This document shows, in pieces, positions 32,649-41,652 of a stretch of 49,744 nt of DNA. Source of the DNA: Coriobacteriia bacterium (GTDB taxonomy: Bacteria; Actinomycetota; Coriobacteriia; WRKU01); the NCBI GenBank assembly GCA_009777935.1, contig WRKU01000010.1, forward strand, positions 1-49,744, written 5' to 3'. The notes under the pieces were generated by a model. It was not told the origin of the DNA and searched no databases. It worked only from the letters and a program-made list of their open reading frames with translations. The number at the start of each line of letters is the position of its first letter. Positions within the stretch are counted from its first letter, which is position 1. Both the position numbers and the translations under genes were made by a program.

Positions 32649-34760
32649 GTGGCGTATCTGATCGGTATAGAACGCGAGGGGCTACGCGTCACGGCAGACG
32701 GAAAACTCGCCTCCTCACCCCACCCTGCAGTCTTTGGTGACAAGCTCGCCAACCCGCATATCACCGTCGATTACGCCGAGCAGCAGGTTGAAATCATTAC
32801 GACGCCGCAGCCGAGCGCACAGGAAGCCTACGATGCAACGCTCGCCTTGTCGCGTGTCGTGCAGCTTGAGCTGCGCAAGACTGGTGAGCTATGGTGGCCA
32901 TCGTCACGCCCACCCGAAGATATCGTAGCCGAGCAGATTGAGCTTGCATGTTTTGCCGACGATGTGCCCGGCTGTGCGGCGCGCGCGTATCGTGAGATGC
33001 TGTGTGCGCAGTACGGCAGTCACACGCAGCTCTTTTCCGGCGTGCACTTCAACATTTCGTTTGCCGATGCCGATACCGAGTTCTACCTGCGGCTGGCCCG
33101 CAACGTTACCTGCTATGGATGGCTGCTCACGTATTTGTTCGGTGCCGCACCTGATCCGTGCAATCCACATTCGATTTCGCAACGCCAGGGCGAAGGAGGC
33201 TATCGCAACACGACACCGCTTGCACCCAGCTATGCGAGTATCGAGGCGTACTGCGCTTCGGTCGAGCAGATGGTCGCCGACGGTCAACTACGCGAACTAC
33301 GCGAACTCTACACGCCGGTGCGCCTCAAGCCGCTTAACCAAAGTGACTGGTTTGGCTCGCTCCGTCGTGACGGTGTGGCGTACGTTGAGATTCGCTTGCT
33401 TGATCTCGACCCCTTCGATGAGGCCGGCATCGCGCTTGAGACACTCGAGTTTCTCGTTGCGTTCACCAGGTGGTGCGCTGAAACCCCGTGCGATACGTTC
33501 GATGATGATCTGCACCAAGCAGCACTCGAGAACATACGCCTCGTAGCAGATCATGGCCTCGATCCTGCGCTGACATTTACCTGCGACGGCATCGTTGCTA
33601 CCCCCGCCGCGCATGCCGAACGGCTGCTTGCGCAAATTGATGCAGGTGTAGACGTAGGCGACAATTTCCCCGCAGTCCATGCTCTGCGTGATACTGATAT
33701 GCTCGAGCTTGCGACTGCTCATCAAGAGCGTGCGTACGAGACACGCTGGCTTTTGCCGGGCTTCGAGGGCTGGGAACTTTCGACGCAGATACTCGCTAAA
33801 GAAGCACTCAAGCGTGGCATCGGTGTCAAGCCGCTCGACCGTGCCGACAACCTTATCGTTCTCGAAAAACCACCTTCACCGCAACAACCTGACGCATGTT
33901 CTGAGTACGTGATGCAGGCGACAAGAACGTCGGCTGACTCCTACATCGTGCCGTTGCTGATGAACAACAAGACGGTCTCCAAGCAGATACTCGCCAAGCA
34001 CGATATCTGTGTACCCGTCGGCGAAGAGCTTACCCGTGAGATACTCGATGCCGTTGACAGTCCCTTGCAGCGATGGGTGGGCATCCCGGCCGTCGTTAAG
34101 CCAAAGTCGACGAACTTCGGTATCGCCGTCACGATGTTCGAGCGCGGCGCGACCGTAGAGGAACTACACGCTGCCGTACTCACTGCGCTCGAACACGACA
34201 CTATCGCGCTCATCGAAACCTACGTTCCCGGTACCGAGTATCGTTTTCTCGTCATCGACGGAGAGGTGCGTGGCGTCCTTCATCGCAAGCCTGCCAACGT
34301 TGTCGGTGATGGCACCCACACGATTGCCGAGCTCGTTTCCCGGAAGAATGAGCACCCGTATCGCTCGCGTGGCTACTGTGACCCGCTCATCACGATCGAA
34401 CTCGATGACGCGGCGTGCAGCTATCTTGCGCGCGCTGGCTATACGCCGCAGAGCGTGCCCGATGTCGGTGTTGAGGTGCTGCTTCGCCCCAACTCGAACA
34501 TCTCGACGGGTGGCGACTCAATCGACGTGACCGACGAGATGCCGCAACGCTTCAAAGACATCGCAACCTGTGCTGCCGCCGCATTTGGTGCCGTATTTTG
34601 CGGTGTCGATATGATTATCGAGGATATGCAGAACGCGGATTCGCCCTACGCGGTCATCGAGGTCAACTGGAATCCTGCGATACACATACATGCGTTTCCG
34701 GCCGTCGGTACCGAACGCGAAATTGCTCCGGCCATACTGCGTGCCCTCAAGCTCCTATGA
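32649..34760 (+). CDS. gshF: Bifunctional glutamate-cysteine ligase/glutathione synthetase (GshF type)
   Basis: A 703-residue two-domain enzyme for glutathione or gamma-glutamylcysteine-type thiols. The N-terminal GshA-like half starts IGIEREGLRVTADG and has VDYAEQQVEIITTPQ and FSGVHFNISF. The C-terminal half (from about residue 430) is an ATP-grasp domain: GIPAVVKPKSTNFGIAV, LIETYVPGTEYRFLVIDGEV, HRKPANVVGDGTHTI, and VIEVNWNPAIHIHAFP. GshF is usually about 750 residues; this one starts close to the first strand, so the GTG at 32649 may not be the true start, though no better codon is visible. The stop overlaps the next gene. Confidence 0.9.
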   Translation: MAYLIGIEREGLRVTADGKLASSPHPAVFGDKLANPHITVDYAEQQVEIITTPQPSAQEAYDATLALSRVVQLELRKTGELWWPSSRPPEDIVAEQIELACFADDVPGCAARAYREMLCAQYGSHTQLFSGVHFNISFADADTEFYLRLARNVTCYGWLLTYLFGAAPDPCNPHSISQRQGEGGYRNTTPLAPSYASIEAYCASVEQMVADGQLRELRELYTPVRLKPLNQSDWFGSLRRDGVAYVEIRLLDLDPFDEAGIALETLEFLVAFTRWCAETPCDTFDDDLHQAALENIRLVADHGLDPALTFTCDGIVATPAAHAERLLAQIDAGVDVGDNFPAVHALRDTDMLELATAHQERAYETRWLLPGFEGWELSTQILAKEALKRGIGVKPLDRADNLIVLEKPPSPQQPDACSEYVMQATRTSADSYIVPLLMNNKTVSKQILAKHDICVPVGEELTREILDAVDSPLQRWVGIPAVVKPKSTNFGIAVTMFERGATVEELHAAVLTALEHDTIALIETYVPGTEYRFLVIDGEVRGVLHRKPANVVGDGTHTIAELVSRKNEHPYRSRGYCDPLITIELDDAACSYLARAGYTPQSVPDVGVEVLLRPNSNISTGGDSIDVTDEMPQRFKDIATCAAAAFGAVFCGVDMIIEDMQNADSPYAVIEVNWNPAIHIHAFPAVGTEREIAPAILRALKLL

Positions 34761-37700
34761 TACGCATTGGATTAGACGTAGGGTCGACGACCATCAAGTG
34801 CGTCGTTCTCGATGACGACGCCCCTGCCGCCGTCGAACAGCTCATCTTTTCGGCATACGAGCGCCATTACGCACGTATTCAGGAGAAGACGGCCGAGCTC
34901 CTCGCATGTGTTGCTCGTGAGCTCGCCCCACGTATCGGGAGCGAGCCGGTCGCACTCGCCATTGCGGGCTCGGCCGGTATGGGTGTGGCCGAAACACACA
35001 ACATCGAGTTCATCCAAGAAGTCTACGCGACACACAAGGCGACGCAACGGCTCGTGCCGGAGGCACGCGTCGTCATTGAGCTCGGCGGAGAAGATGCCAA
35101 GATTATCTTCTTTGAGCCATCGCTCGATGTCTGCATGAACGGCACCTGCGCCGGCGGCACGGGTGCGTTCATCGATCAAATGGCAACGTTACTCAATGTG
35201 AGCCCTGATGAGCTGGGCGAGCTGGCGTTGGCACATGAGAAGATCTACGCGATAGCTTCGCGCTGCGGTGTCTTTGCAAAGACCGATATTCAGCCGCTCA
35301 TCAATCAAGGCGCACGTAAAGAGGATATCGCTGCTTCCATTTTGCATGCGGTCGCCAACCAGACGATTGCCGGGCTGGCGCAGGGACGCCGTATCGGTGG
35401 CGTCGAGGGAGGCGTCGTCTATCTGGGCGGGCCGCTGACCTTTTTGCCGGCGCTGCGTACGGTCTTCGATGAAAAGCTCGATACAACCGGCACATGTCCG
35501 GAGAACTCGCTGCTCTTTGTCGCATACGGGGCAGCACTTCTCGCCGATGACACGCGTGTTGACCTTGCAGGACTCGCTGAAAGTATTGCGCATTTTGCCG
35601 GTGGCGAGACCTACGCACACACCGCCCCACTTTTCACGAGTCAGGCCGAATACGATGCGTTTTGTGTGCGGCACGATCGCGCCACGGCGCCGGCACCTAC
35701 CGAGGTGCGAGATGCAACCTACTCCGGTGATCTCTACCTTGGCGTCGATGCCGGCTCGACGACGATTAAGGCACTCGTAATCGATGATGACGGTGCGATT
35801 ATCGATACGCTCTACGAGACGAACGACGGCAATCCTGTGCCGGCGGTGCGCACCTTCCTGCAACGCATCTACGCGAACTGGCCGCAGGCGACGTTGCGCG
35901 GTGCGTGTGCGACCGGTTACGGCGAAGCGCTCATAAAAAATGCGTTCAATCTCGACTTCGGTATCGTCGAGACGATGGCACACTTCTATGCGGCGCGCGC
36001 CTTCGACCCCCAAGTCGAGTTCATCATCGACATCGGTGGGCAAGACATCAAGTGCTTTCACATCCGTAACGGCGCACTCGACAATCTCTTTTTGAACGAA
36101 GCATGTTCAAGCGGTTGCGGGTCGTTTCTCCAGACCTTTGCCGCTGCTCTCGATGTCGATATCGAGCAGTTTGCCCGGCTTGGGCTGTTCGCTGAAAATC
36201 CCGTTGACCTCGGGTCGCGCTGTACGGTATTTATGAACTCAAGTGTCAAGCAGGCTCAGAAAGAGGGAGCAACGCTCGCCGACATCAGTGCTGGTCTGTC
36301 GATGAGTGTCGTCAAAAACGCACTCTACAAGGTGATTCGTACCACCTCGCCCGAGCAGCTTGGCGCACACATCGTCGTGCAGGGCGGCACGTTCCTCAAC
36401 GATGCGGTGCTGCGTGCTTTCGAACGCGAGATTGGGCGCGAAGTGGTACGTCCTTCGATTGCCGGACTTATGGGGGCATATGGCTGCGCCCTCTATGCTC
36501 ACGAGCACACGAGACACCGTCTAAGTTCGTCGTGCGGCGCAACGATTCGTGCTCACGACCAGAAACAGGTCGCTGCGCGCCCAATCGGCTTGCACTCCTG
36601 CTTACACGGCGTCTCGAGCACTCGTCACCTATCAAGTACGATATCAGCAGCGGAACTTGAAGCCTTTACGCAGACAACAGAGCCGACGACCTGCACACTC
36701 TGCTCGAATAGCTGCGCACTCGTCGTCTCACGATTTGGCTTCGACCGCACCTTCATCGGTGGCAATCGCTGCGAGCGCCCTATCACCGGAGCGTCCCACG
36801 CGCCACATCTCAATCTTTTTGCCTATAAGCGCAAACTCATCGATACATATCGTACGACACACAATGAGCAGGCGTTTCGTGGTACGGTTGGCATCCCACT
36901 CGTCCTTAATAACTACGAACTTCTGCCGTTTTGGCATACGTTTTTCACGACGCTCGGTTTTGAGGTCGTTACCTCAACGCCCTCAACACGCGCAACGTAT
37001 CTTGCTGGCCAACATACCATCCCCTCCGATACCGTTTGCTATCCGGCAAAGCTGGCTCACGGCCACATTGAAGAGTTACTGAGCCGCCTGAGTCCGCCTC
37101 AATGGATTGATGGCATTTTCTATCCGTGTATGCATTTTAATGTGGACGAAGGCCAATCCGAAAACCACTTCAACTGTCCGATCGTCGCCTACTATCCCGA
37201 AACGATTGCAGCCAACGTGCCGGGCGTCACCGAGACCACGTTTGTCCACGACTTTGTGGGGATTCATCGTTCTCAGGACTTTATCCGTCGCATCGGCGCC
37301 ATCATTGCCCCACTCGTTGCCTCAGGTGCCTCCCAACCGTCGACTGCTGAAATCAAAACCGCTGCCCGCGCGGCCTACGCTGAGCTCGACCGATACGTTA
37401 CGAAAATCCGCACCCATGCTCAAGACATCATCGTACAGGCGCGTGCCGAAGGGATGCCGATTATTGCGCTGTGTGGGCGGCCCTACCACATCGATCCCGA
37501 GGTCTGTCACGGTATCGATCGACTTATCTGTGAGGGCGGTGCCGCAGTTATCAGCGAAGACGCGCTTGAGCCGGCCTCCGGCCCACCCGCGACCCACACG
37601 CTCAATCAGTGGACCTATCACGCACGTCTCTATCGCGCGGCTCAGTTTGCGGCAGAGCACGATGACGTACATCTTATTCAGCTCGTCTCTTTCGGGTGTG

Positions 37701-37858
37701 GCCTCGATGCCATCACCGCCGATGAGGTCTGCGAGACAATCGAGCAAAACGGTAAGATATACACCCAGATTAAGATCGACGAAATCACGAATACCGGCGC
37801 CGTTAAGATAAGACTGCGCTCACTTTTCGCTGCTATAAAGCAAGGAGACACGTACTGA
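34757..37858 (+). CDS. Acyl-CoA dehydratase activase, two BadF/BcrA-type domains plus DUF2229
   Basis: A 1033-residue ATP-dependent activase. Two ASKHA domains each begin with a phosphate loop (LDVGSTTIK near 5, VDAGSTTIK near 331). Each has the subunit-bridging [4Fe-4S] cysteine pair: CAGGTGAF and SRCGVFA in the first, CSSGCGSF and SRCTVF in the second. The C-terminal third has the DUF2229 pattern CTLCSNSC, GGNRCERP, DTVCYPAKLAHGH and FYPCMHFN. Such proteins push one electron into 2-hydroxyacyl-CoA dehydratases; large forms like this have no proven substrate. The ATG at 34757 overlaps the gshF stop; a longer frame from 34598 lies inside gshF. Ends in a one-base overlap with its partner. Confidence 0.9.
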   Translation: MIRIGLDVGSTTIKCVVLDDDAPAAVEQLIFSAYERHYARIQEKTAELLACVARELAPRIGSEPVALAIAGSAGMGVAETHNIEFIQEVYATHKATQRLVPEARVVIELGGEDAKIIFFEPSLDVCMNGTCAGGTGAFIDQMATLLNVSPDELGELALAHEKIYAIASRCGVFAKTDIQPLINQGARKEDIAASILHAVANQTIAGLAQGRRIGGVEGGVVYLGGPLTFLPALRTVFDEKLDTTGTCPENSLLFVAYGAALLADDTRVDLAGLAESIAHFAGGETYAHTAPLFTSQAEYDAFCVRHDRATAPAPTEVRDATYSGDLYLGVDAGSTTIKALVIDDDGAIIDTLYETNDGNPVPAVRTFLQRIYANWPQATLRGACATGYGEALIKNAFNLDFGIVETMAHFYAARAFDPQVEFIIDIGGQDIKCFHIRNGALDNLFLNEACSSGCGSFLQTFAAALDVDIEQFARLGLFAENPVDLGSRCTVFMNSSVKQAQKEGATLADISAGLSMSVVKNALYKVIRTTSPEQLGAHIVVQGGTFLNDAVLRAFEREIGREVVRPSIAGLMGAYGCALYAHEHTRHRLSSSCGATIRAHDQKQVAARPIGLHSCLHGVSSTRHLSSTISAAELEAFTQTTEPTTCTLCSNSCALVVSRFGFDRTFIGGNRCERPITGASHAPHLNLFAYKRKLIDTYRTTHNEQAFRGTVGIPLVLNNYELLPFWHTFFTTLGFEVVTSTPSTRATYLAGQHTIPSDTVCYPAKLAHGHIEELLSRLSPPQWIDGIFYPCMHFNVDEGQSENHFNCPIVAYYPETIAANVPGVTETTFVHDFVGIHRSQDFIRRIGAIIAPLVASGASQPSTAEIKTAARAAYAELDRYVTKIRTHAQDIIVQARAEGMPIIALCGRPYHIDPEVCHGIDRLICEGGAAVISEDALEPASGPPATHTLNQWTYHARLYRAAQFAAEHDDVHLIQLVSFGCGLDAITADEVCETIEQNGKIYTQIKIDEITNTGAVKIRLRSLFAAIKQGDTY

Positions 37859-39123
37859 TGGCCGCTTCTCGTACACGTGCGTATGTCGAATTTACGCGCG
37901 AGATGAAGGACACGCACACCATCTTGGCGCCCAACATGTTGCCGGTACACTTCGAGCTGCTCTGCACCGTCTTTGAGCACGAAGGCTATCGTCTCGAGCT
38001 GCTCGACAATGAGGGACCCGGCGTCGTCGAAGAGGGATTGCGTTACGTACACAATGATATCTGTTATCCGGCGTTGCTCGTTATCGGCCAGTTCATCGAT
38101 GCACTCAAAAGTGGTGCGTACGATACCGATCGTGTTGCGTTGATGCTCACGCAGACCGGTGGTGGATGTCGTGCGTCGAACTATATATTTTTGCTGCGAA
38201 AGGCGCTCGCACAGGCGGGGTTTGGGCACGTGCCGGTCGTGCCGCTTGCCGCCGGGAGCAGGGAAAAACACGCCGGCTTTCGGCTTACCGTCTCGACGAT
38301 GCGCAAACTCATCACCGCCGTTGCCTATGGCGACCTGATGATGCAGATGGGTAATCAGACACGTCCGTACGAGATGTATCCCGGCACGACCGATGCGCTA
38401 CGTGCGCGGCTCGTTGCCGGTCTCGCACAGCAGCTGAGCGTCGGGCAGGGGCTACGCTTTCGTGAGCTTGAGGCAAATCTGCACGCTATGGCCGCCGATT
38501 TTGCGGCAATCGAGCTTGACCGCAGCATCCCGAAGACCAAGGTTGGCATTGTCGGTGAAATATACGTCAAATATGCGCCACTGGGCAACAACTATCTTGA
38601 GGAGTTTCTGCATTCGCAAGAATGTGAAGTCATGGTGCCGGGGCTGATGAGCTTTCTCATGTACTCGCTGACGGCCGAGCCCTACGACATTGAACTCTAC
38701 GGCGGAAGCCGTCTACGTGCCCTTGTGCTCGAACGTTTTATCGGATATTTTCGCAGGATTGAACAGGCACTCGTCGATGCCGTCGCTGCACAACCCGGGT
38801 TCATTGCACCTGCCACCATCGAGCATCTGCAGGAGCTCTCTGCGCCGGTCATCAGCCGTGGTGTGCACATGGGTGAGGGCTATTTGCTGACCGCCGAGAT
38901 GGTCGAACTTATCGAGAATGGCTACCCCAACATCGTCGTTGCTCAACCTTTTGGGTGCCTGCCGAACCACATCGTCGGCAAGGGTATGGTCGGCAAACTC
39001 AAGAGCCTCTACCCACAGACAAATATCGTCGTTATCGACTACGATCCGGGTGCTACGCCGGTGAATCAGCACAATCGCATTAAATTAATGCTCGCCGTTG
39101 CGCGCGAAAACCTGCTACCATAA
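37858..39123 (+). CDS. HgdB-like acyl-CoA dehydratase-related protein
   Basis: A 421-residue protein of the 2-hydroxyglutaryl-CoA dehydratase D-component type, as found at the C-terminus of the largest activase proteins. Conserved pieces: HNDICYPALLVIGQFIDAL, LTQTGGGCRASNYIFLLRKAL, VGIVGEIYVKYAPLGNNYLEEFL, and QPFGCLPNHIVGKGM. The cysteines in DICYP, GGGC and FGCLP could hold a [4Fe-4S] cluster. The TGATG junction with the activase implies translational coupling, so this looks like a split version of a single longer polypeptide. No second dehydratase subunit is present. Confidence 0.85.
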   Translation: MAASRTRAYVEFTREMKDTHTILAPNMLPVHFELLCTVFEHEGYRLELLDNEGPGVVEEGLRYVHNDICYPALLVIGQFIDALKSGAYDTDRVALMLTQTGGGCRASNYIFLLRKALAQAGFGHVPVVPLAAGSREKHAGFRLTVSTMRKLITAVAYGDLMMQMGNQTRPYEMYPGTTDALRARLVAGLAQQLSVGQGLRFRELEANLHAMAADFAAIELDRSIPKTKVGIVGEIYVKYAPLGNNYLEEFLHSQECEVMVPGLMSFLMYSLTAEPYDIELYGGSRLRALVLERFIGYFRRIEQALVDAVAAQPGFIAPATIEHLQELSAPVISRGVHMGEGYLLTAEMVELIENGYPNIVVAQPFGCLPNHIVGKGMVGKLKSLYPQTNIVVIDYDPGATPVNQHNRIKLMLAVARENLLP

Positions 39124-39144
39124 CTCTACGCCTAATGCGTAGAG
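39124..39144 (+). promoter_or_regulatory. Hairpin overlapping the ribosome site of the second XRE-cupin gene
   Basis: CTCTACGC (39124-39131), CTAAT, GCGTAGAG (39137-39144): a perfect 8-bp stem directly after the upstream stop. Its 3' arm runs into AGAGGAGG, the ribosome site of the next gene (GTG 39154). It may lower read-through translation or act as a processing site. No T-run follows. Confidence 0.6.
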
Positions 39145-39153
39145 GAGGACATC

Positions 39154-39738
39154 GTGGAACAAAGAACTATCGAGCAAATTGCGACGCGCGTACGTGCGCT
39201 ACGCGAAGATATGGAGTTTTCGCCGGCCGAAATGGCCGACGCCATCGGTATTGACGTTGTAAAATACGAGCAGGCCGAGGCAGGCGAATATGACTTTTCG
39301 TTCACGTTTCTCTATCGTGCTGCCGAGAAGTTCGGCGTCGATATGATTGATCTTCTCACCGGCGAGGGTCCGCATCTGACGGGCTACTCGTTGATGCGTC
39401 GAGGTGAGGGGCTCGAGATTACGCGTGACGAAGGCTTTAAGTATCTCCACCTTGCGCCTGAGTTCAAGAACAAGCTGTGCGAGCCATTCATGGTGACCGC
39501 ACCCTATCGTGAAAGCGAGCAAGACGTACCTATCAAAATGCAATCGCACGCCGGCCAGGAATTTAACTACATCGTAAGCGGACGCATGCGCTTCGCCTAT
39601 GAGGAGCATATCGAAGATCTCGGTCCGGGCGACACCGTGCTCTACAACTCGAATAGAGACCATGGCATGATTGCCGTCGGGGGAGGCCCGTGCACGTTTT
39701 TGGCGATTGTGCTTAAAGACCCGGCTGACAACGATTAA
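39154..39738 (+). CDS. XRE-cupin transcriptional regulator (second copy)
   Basis: A 194-residue paralogue of the protein at 6785: N-terminal XRE helix-turn-helix (about 6-60, with PAEMADAIGIDVVKYEQAEAG) and a cupin with GQEFNYIVSGRMRFAYEEH and GPGDTVLYNSNRDHG. It directly precedes an acyl-CoA synthetase, as the first copy does. The ligand is unknown; a carboxylate or acyl-CoA related to the synthetase is a reasonable guess. GTG 39154 has a strong AGAGGAGG site, part of which can be sequestered in the hairpin just before it. Confidence 0.9.
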   Translation: MEQRTIEQIATRVRALREDMEFSPAEMADAIGIDVVKYEQAEAGEYDFSFTFLYRAAEKFGVDMIDLLTGEGPHLTGYSLMRRGEGLEITRDEGFKYLHLAPEFKNKLCEPFMVTAPYRESEQDVPIKMQSHAGQEFNYIVSGRMRFAYEEHIEDLGPGDTVLYNSNRDHGMIAVGGGPCTFLAIVLKDPADND

Positions 39739-39763
39739 GGAAACTATTAAGGAGTATTACCCT

Positions 39764-41503
39764 ATGCAAAATCTACACGCTGCGTACGTGCAGGAGCTGT
39801 ATGGCTCCGAAGGGGAGCTCAAGAGTTTTGCGCTCACCTATCCCGATAGCTTCAACTTCGGCTACGATGTGGTCGATCGCATCGCTGAGACCGATCCCGA
39901 GCGCGAAGCACTCATCTGGCTTAATCCTGAGGGCGAGGAGCACCGTTTCACCTTTGCCGAGATGAAGAAGTGGTCGGACAAGACGGCGAACTATCTGGCC
40001 TCGCTCGGCATTGAGAAGGGTGATAACGTCATCGTCATCTTACGCCGCCACTACCAGTTCTGGTTCGTAGCTACGGCACTTCATAAGCTCGGTGCCGTGC
40101 TGGTACCGGCAACGTTCATGCTTAAAGAGCACGACCTTGAGTACCGCATCAACGCGTGCAGTGCTAAGGCCATCATCGTGACGACCTGCGGCGATATCGC
40201 TGATGTTACCGATGCGGTGGCGCCCAAGTGCTCGTCGCTTGAGCTCAAAATTCTCGTTAACGGCGGGGGTGGGGGGCTTGCTGTTGGAAGCGATACTCCC
40301 GATGCCGACCAGTCACACCTTTCCGGTGCAGATGGCCTGTGTTCGCTCGCTGCCGAGCGTGACGGCTGGCATGATTTCAATACCGGCATGCGCGCGGCGT
40401 CTGAGAGCTTCGAGCGTATCGACACTAACGTACACGATCCGTTCTTAATGTATTTCTCGAGCGGTACGACCGGTAACCCCAAGATGGTACTGCACGATGG
40501 TGCGTATGCGTTGGCACACATCGTGACGGCCAAACACTGGCATCGCGTCGTCAGCGATGGCGGCGCACATCTGACCGTTGCAGACAGCGGATGGGGCAAG
40601 TTCGTGTGGGGCAAGCTCTACGGTCAGTGGCTGATGGAGGCGTGTGTGCTCGCCTACGACTTCGACCGCTTCAATGCGGCCGATTGGCTCAGCATCATCG
40701 CACGCTATAAGGTGACCACACTCTGCGTGCCGCCGACGATGTATCGCTTCTTTGTGGCAGAGGGCATCGAGAAGTACGACCTCTCAAGTCTGACCCACGC
40801 CACGACGGCCGGCGAGGCTTTAAGCCCCGATCTGTTCGAGTCGTGGAAGGCGGCGACCGGTCTTAAGCTTTACGAAGGCTTCGGCCAGACCGAGACGACG
40901 CTTTCTATCTATACGCCTATCGATGTGACGCCGAAGCCCGGTTCAATGGGCAAACCGTCACCGGCGTTGACCATCGACCTGCACGACGAAGACGGCCGCC
41001 CCTGTAACCGTGGCCAGACCGGCGAAATCGTCGTTGACGTGCGCTCCGGCAAGCCCGAGGGTATCATGACCTGCTACTATCGCAATGAGGAAAAGACGGC
41101 AGAAGCGATTCGTGATGGTTTCTATCACACCGGCGACCTCGCGTGGGTCGACGAGGACGGCTACTTTTGGTACGTCGGCCGTAACGATGACCTCATCAAG
41201 AGCAGTGGCTACCGCATCGGACCGTTCGAGGTCGAAAGCGTACTCTCTGAGCACCCCGCCGTCTTCGAGTGTGCGGTGACTGGGGTACCTGACGATTTGC
41301 GCGGCTTTGCGGTAAAGGCAACCATCGTTTTAAGCCCAGACTATAAGGTAAGCGACGAGCTGACGCGCGAGCTGCAGACGTGGGTCAAGAAGGAGACCGC
41401 GCCGTACAAGTATCCGCGCATCATCGACTACGTCGACGCGTTACCGAAGACCGTTAACGGCAAAATCCGCCGCGCCGTCATCAGACAACAAGATATGGCT
41501 TAA
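39764..41503 (+). CDS. AMP-forming acyl-CoA synthetase (second copy)
   Basis: A 579-residue paralogue of the synthetase at 7416. YFSSGTTGNPKMV, GFGQTET, YHTGDLAWVDEDGYFWYVGR and the terminal NGKIRR lysine motif are all present, as is the shared DSGWGKFVWGKLYGQW block. A Gly/Ser-rich insert (about residues 166-190) is absent from the first copy. ATG 39764 has AAGGAG nine bases upstream; the frame stays open to 39671 but without a start that makes sense. Substrate unknown; position next to the activase genes suggests an acid made by reductive amino-acid fermentation. Confidence 0.93.
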   Translation: MQNLHAAYVQELYGSEGELKSFALTYPDSFNFGYDVVDRIAETDPEREALIWLNPEGEEHRFTFAEMKKWSDKTANYLASLGIEKGDNVIVILRRHYQFWFVATALHKLGAVLVPATFMLKEHDLEYRINACSAKAIIVTTCGDIADVTDAVAPKCSSLELKILVNGGGGGLAVGSDTPDADQSHLSGADGLCSLAAERDGWHDFNTGMRAASESFERIDTNVHDPFLMYFSSGTTGNPKMVLHDGAYALAHIVTAKHWHRVVSDGGAHLTVADSGWGKFVWGKLYGQWLMEACVLAYDFDRFNAADWLSIIARYKVTTLCVPPTMYRFFVAEGIEKYDLSSLTHATTAGEALSPDLFESWKAATGLKLYEGFGQTETTLSIYTPIDVTPKPGSMGKPSPALTIDLHDEDGRPCNRGQTGEIVVDVRSGKPEGIMTCYYRNEEKTAEAIRDGFYHTGDLAWVDEDGYFWYVGRNDDLIKSSGYRIGPFEVESVLSEHPAVFECAVTGVPDDLRGFAVKATIVLSPDYKVSDELTRELQTWVKKETAPYKYPRIIDYVDALPKTVNGKIRRAVIRQQDMA

Positions 41504-41514
41504 GCGAAAGGCTC

Positions 41515-41652
41515 GGTGACCGAATTTTGTATACGCCCCGCTTCATATCGCTCCGACGAGCCTGTAGTCTCGTCTACGCTTACGAGCGAACTAACTCGCT
41601 GCGCGAGTGGATTTCGCTCTAATTCCGCTAAAGGCTCCACAAAATTGTCCCC
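41515..41652. mobile_element. MITE-like palindromic element at the 5' end of an ATPase gene
   Basis: GGTGAC-CG-AATTTTGT (41515-41530) faces ACAAAATTGTCCCC (41639-41652), an imperfect terminal inverted repeat. Inside are GACGAG...CTCGTC (41554-41573) and ACTCGC-TGC-GCGAGT (about 41594-41608). The element covers the proposed start and first 45 codons of the next gene, which are not conserved in its family. No transposase is encoded. The size of about 138 bp fits a miniature element. Confidence 0.5.

Noticed and set aside
34598-34756. N-terminal extension of the activase
   Set aside because: These codons lie inside gshF in another frame; the family N-terminus begins at ATG 34757.
39671-39763. 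N-terminal extension of the second acyl-CoA synthetase
   Set aside because: It overlaps the XRE-cupin gene, and ATG 39764 has a good ribosome site and the family-like start.
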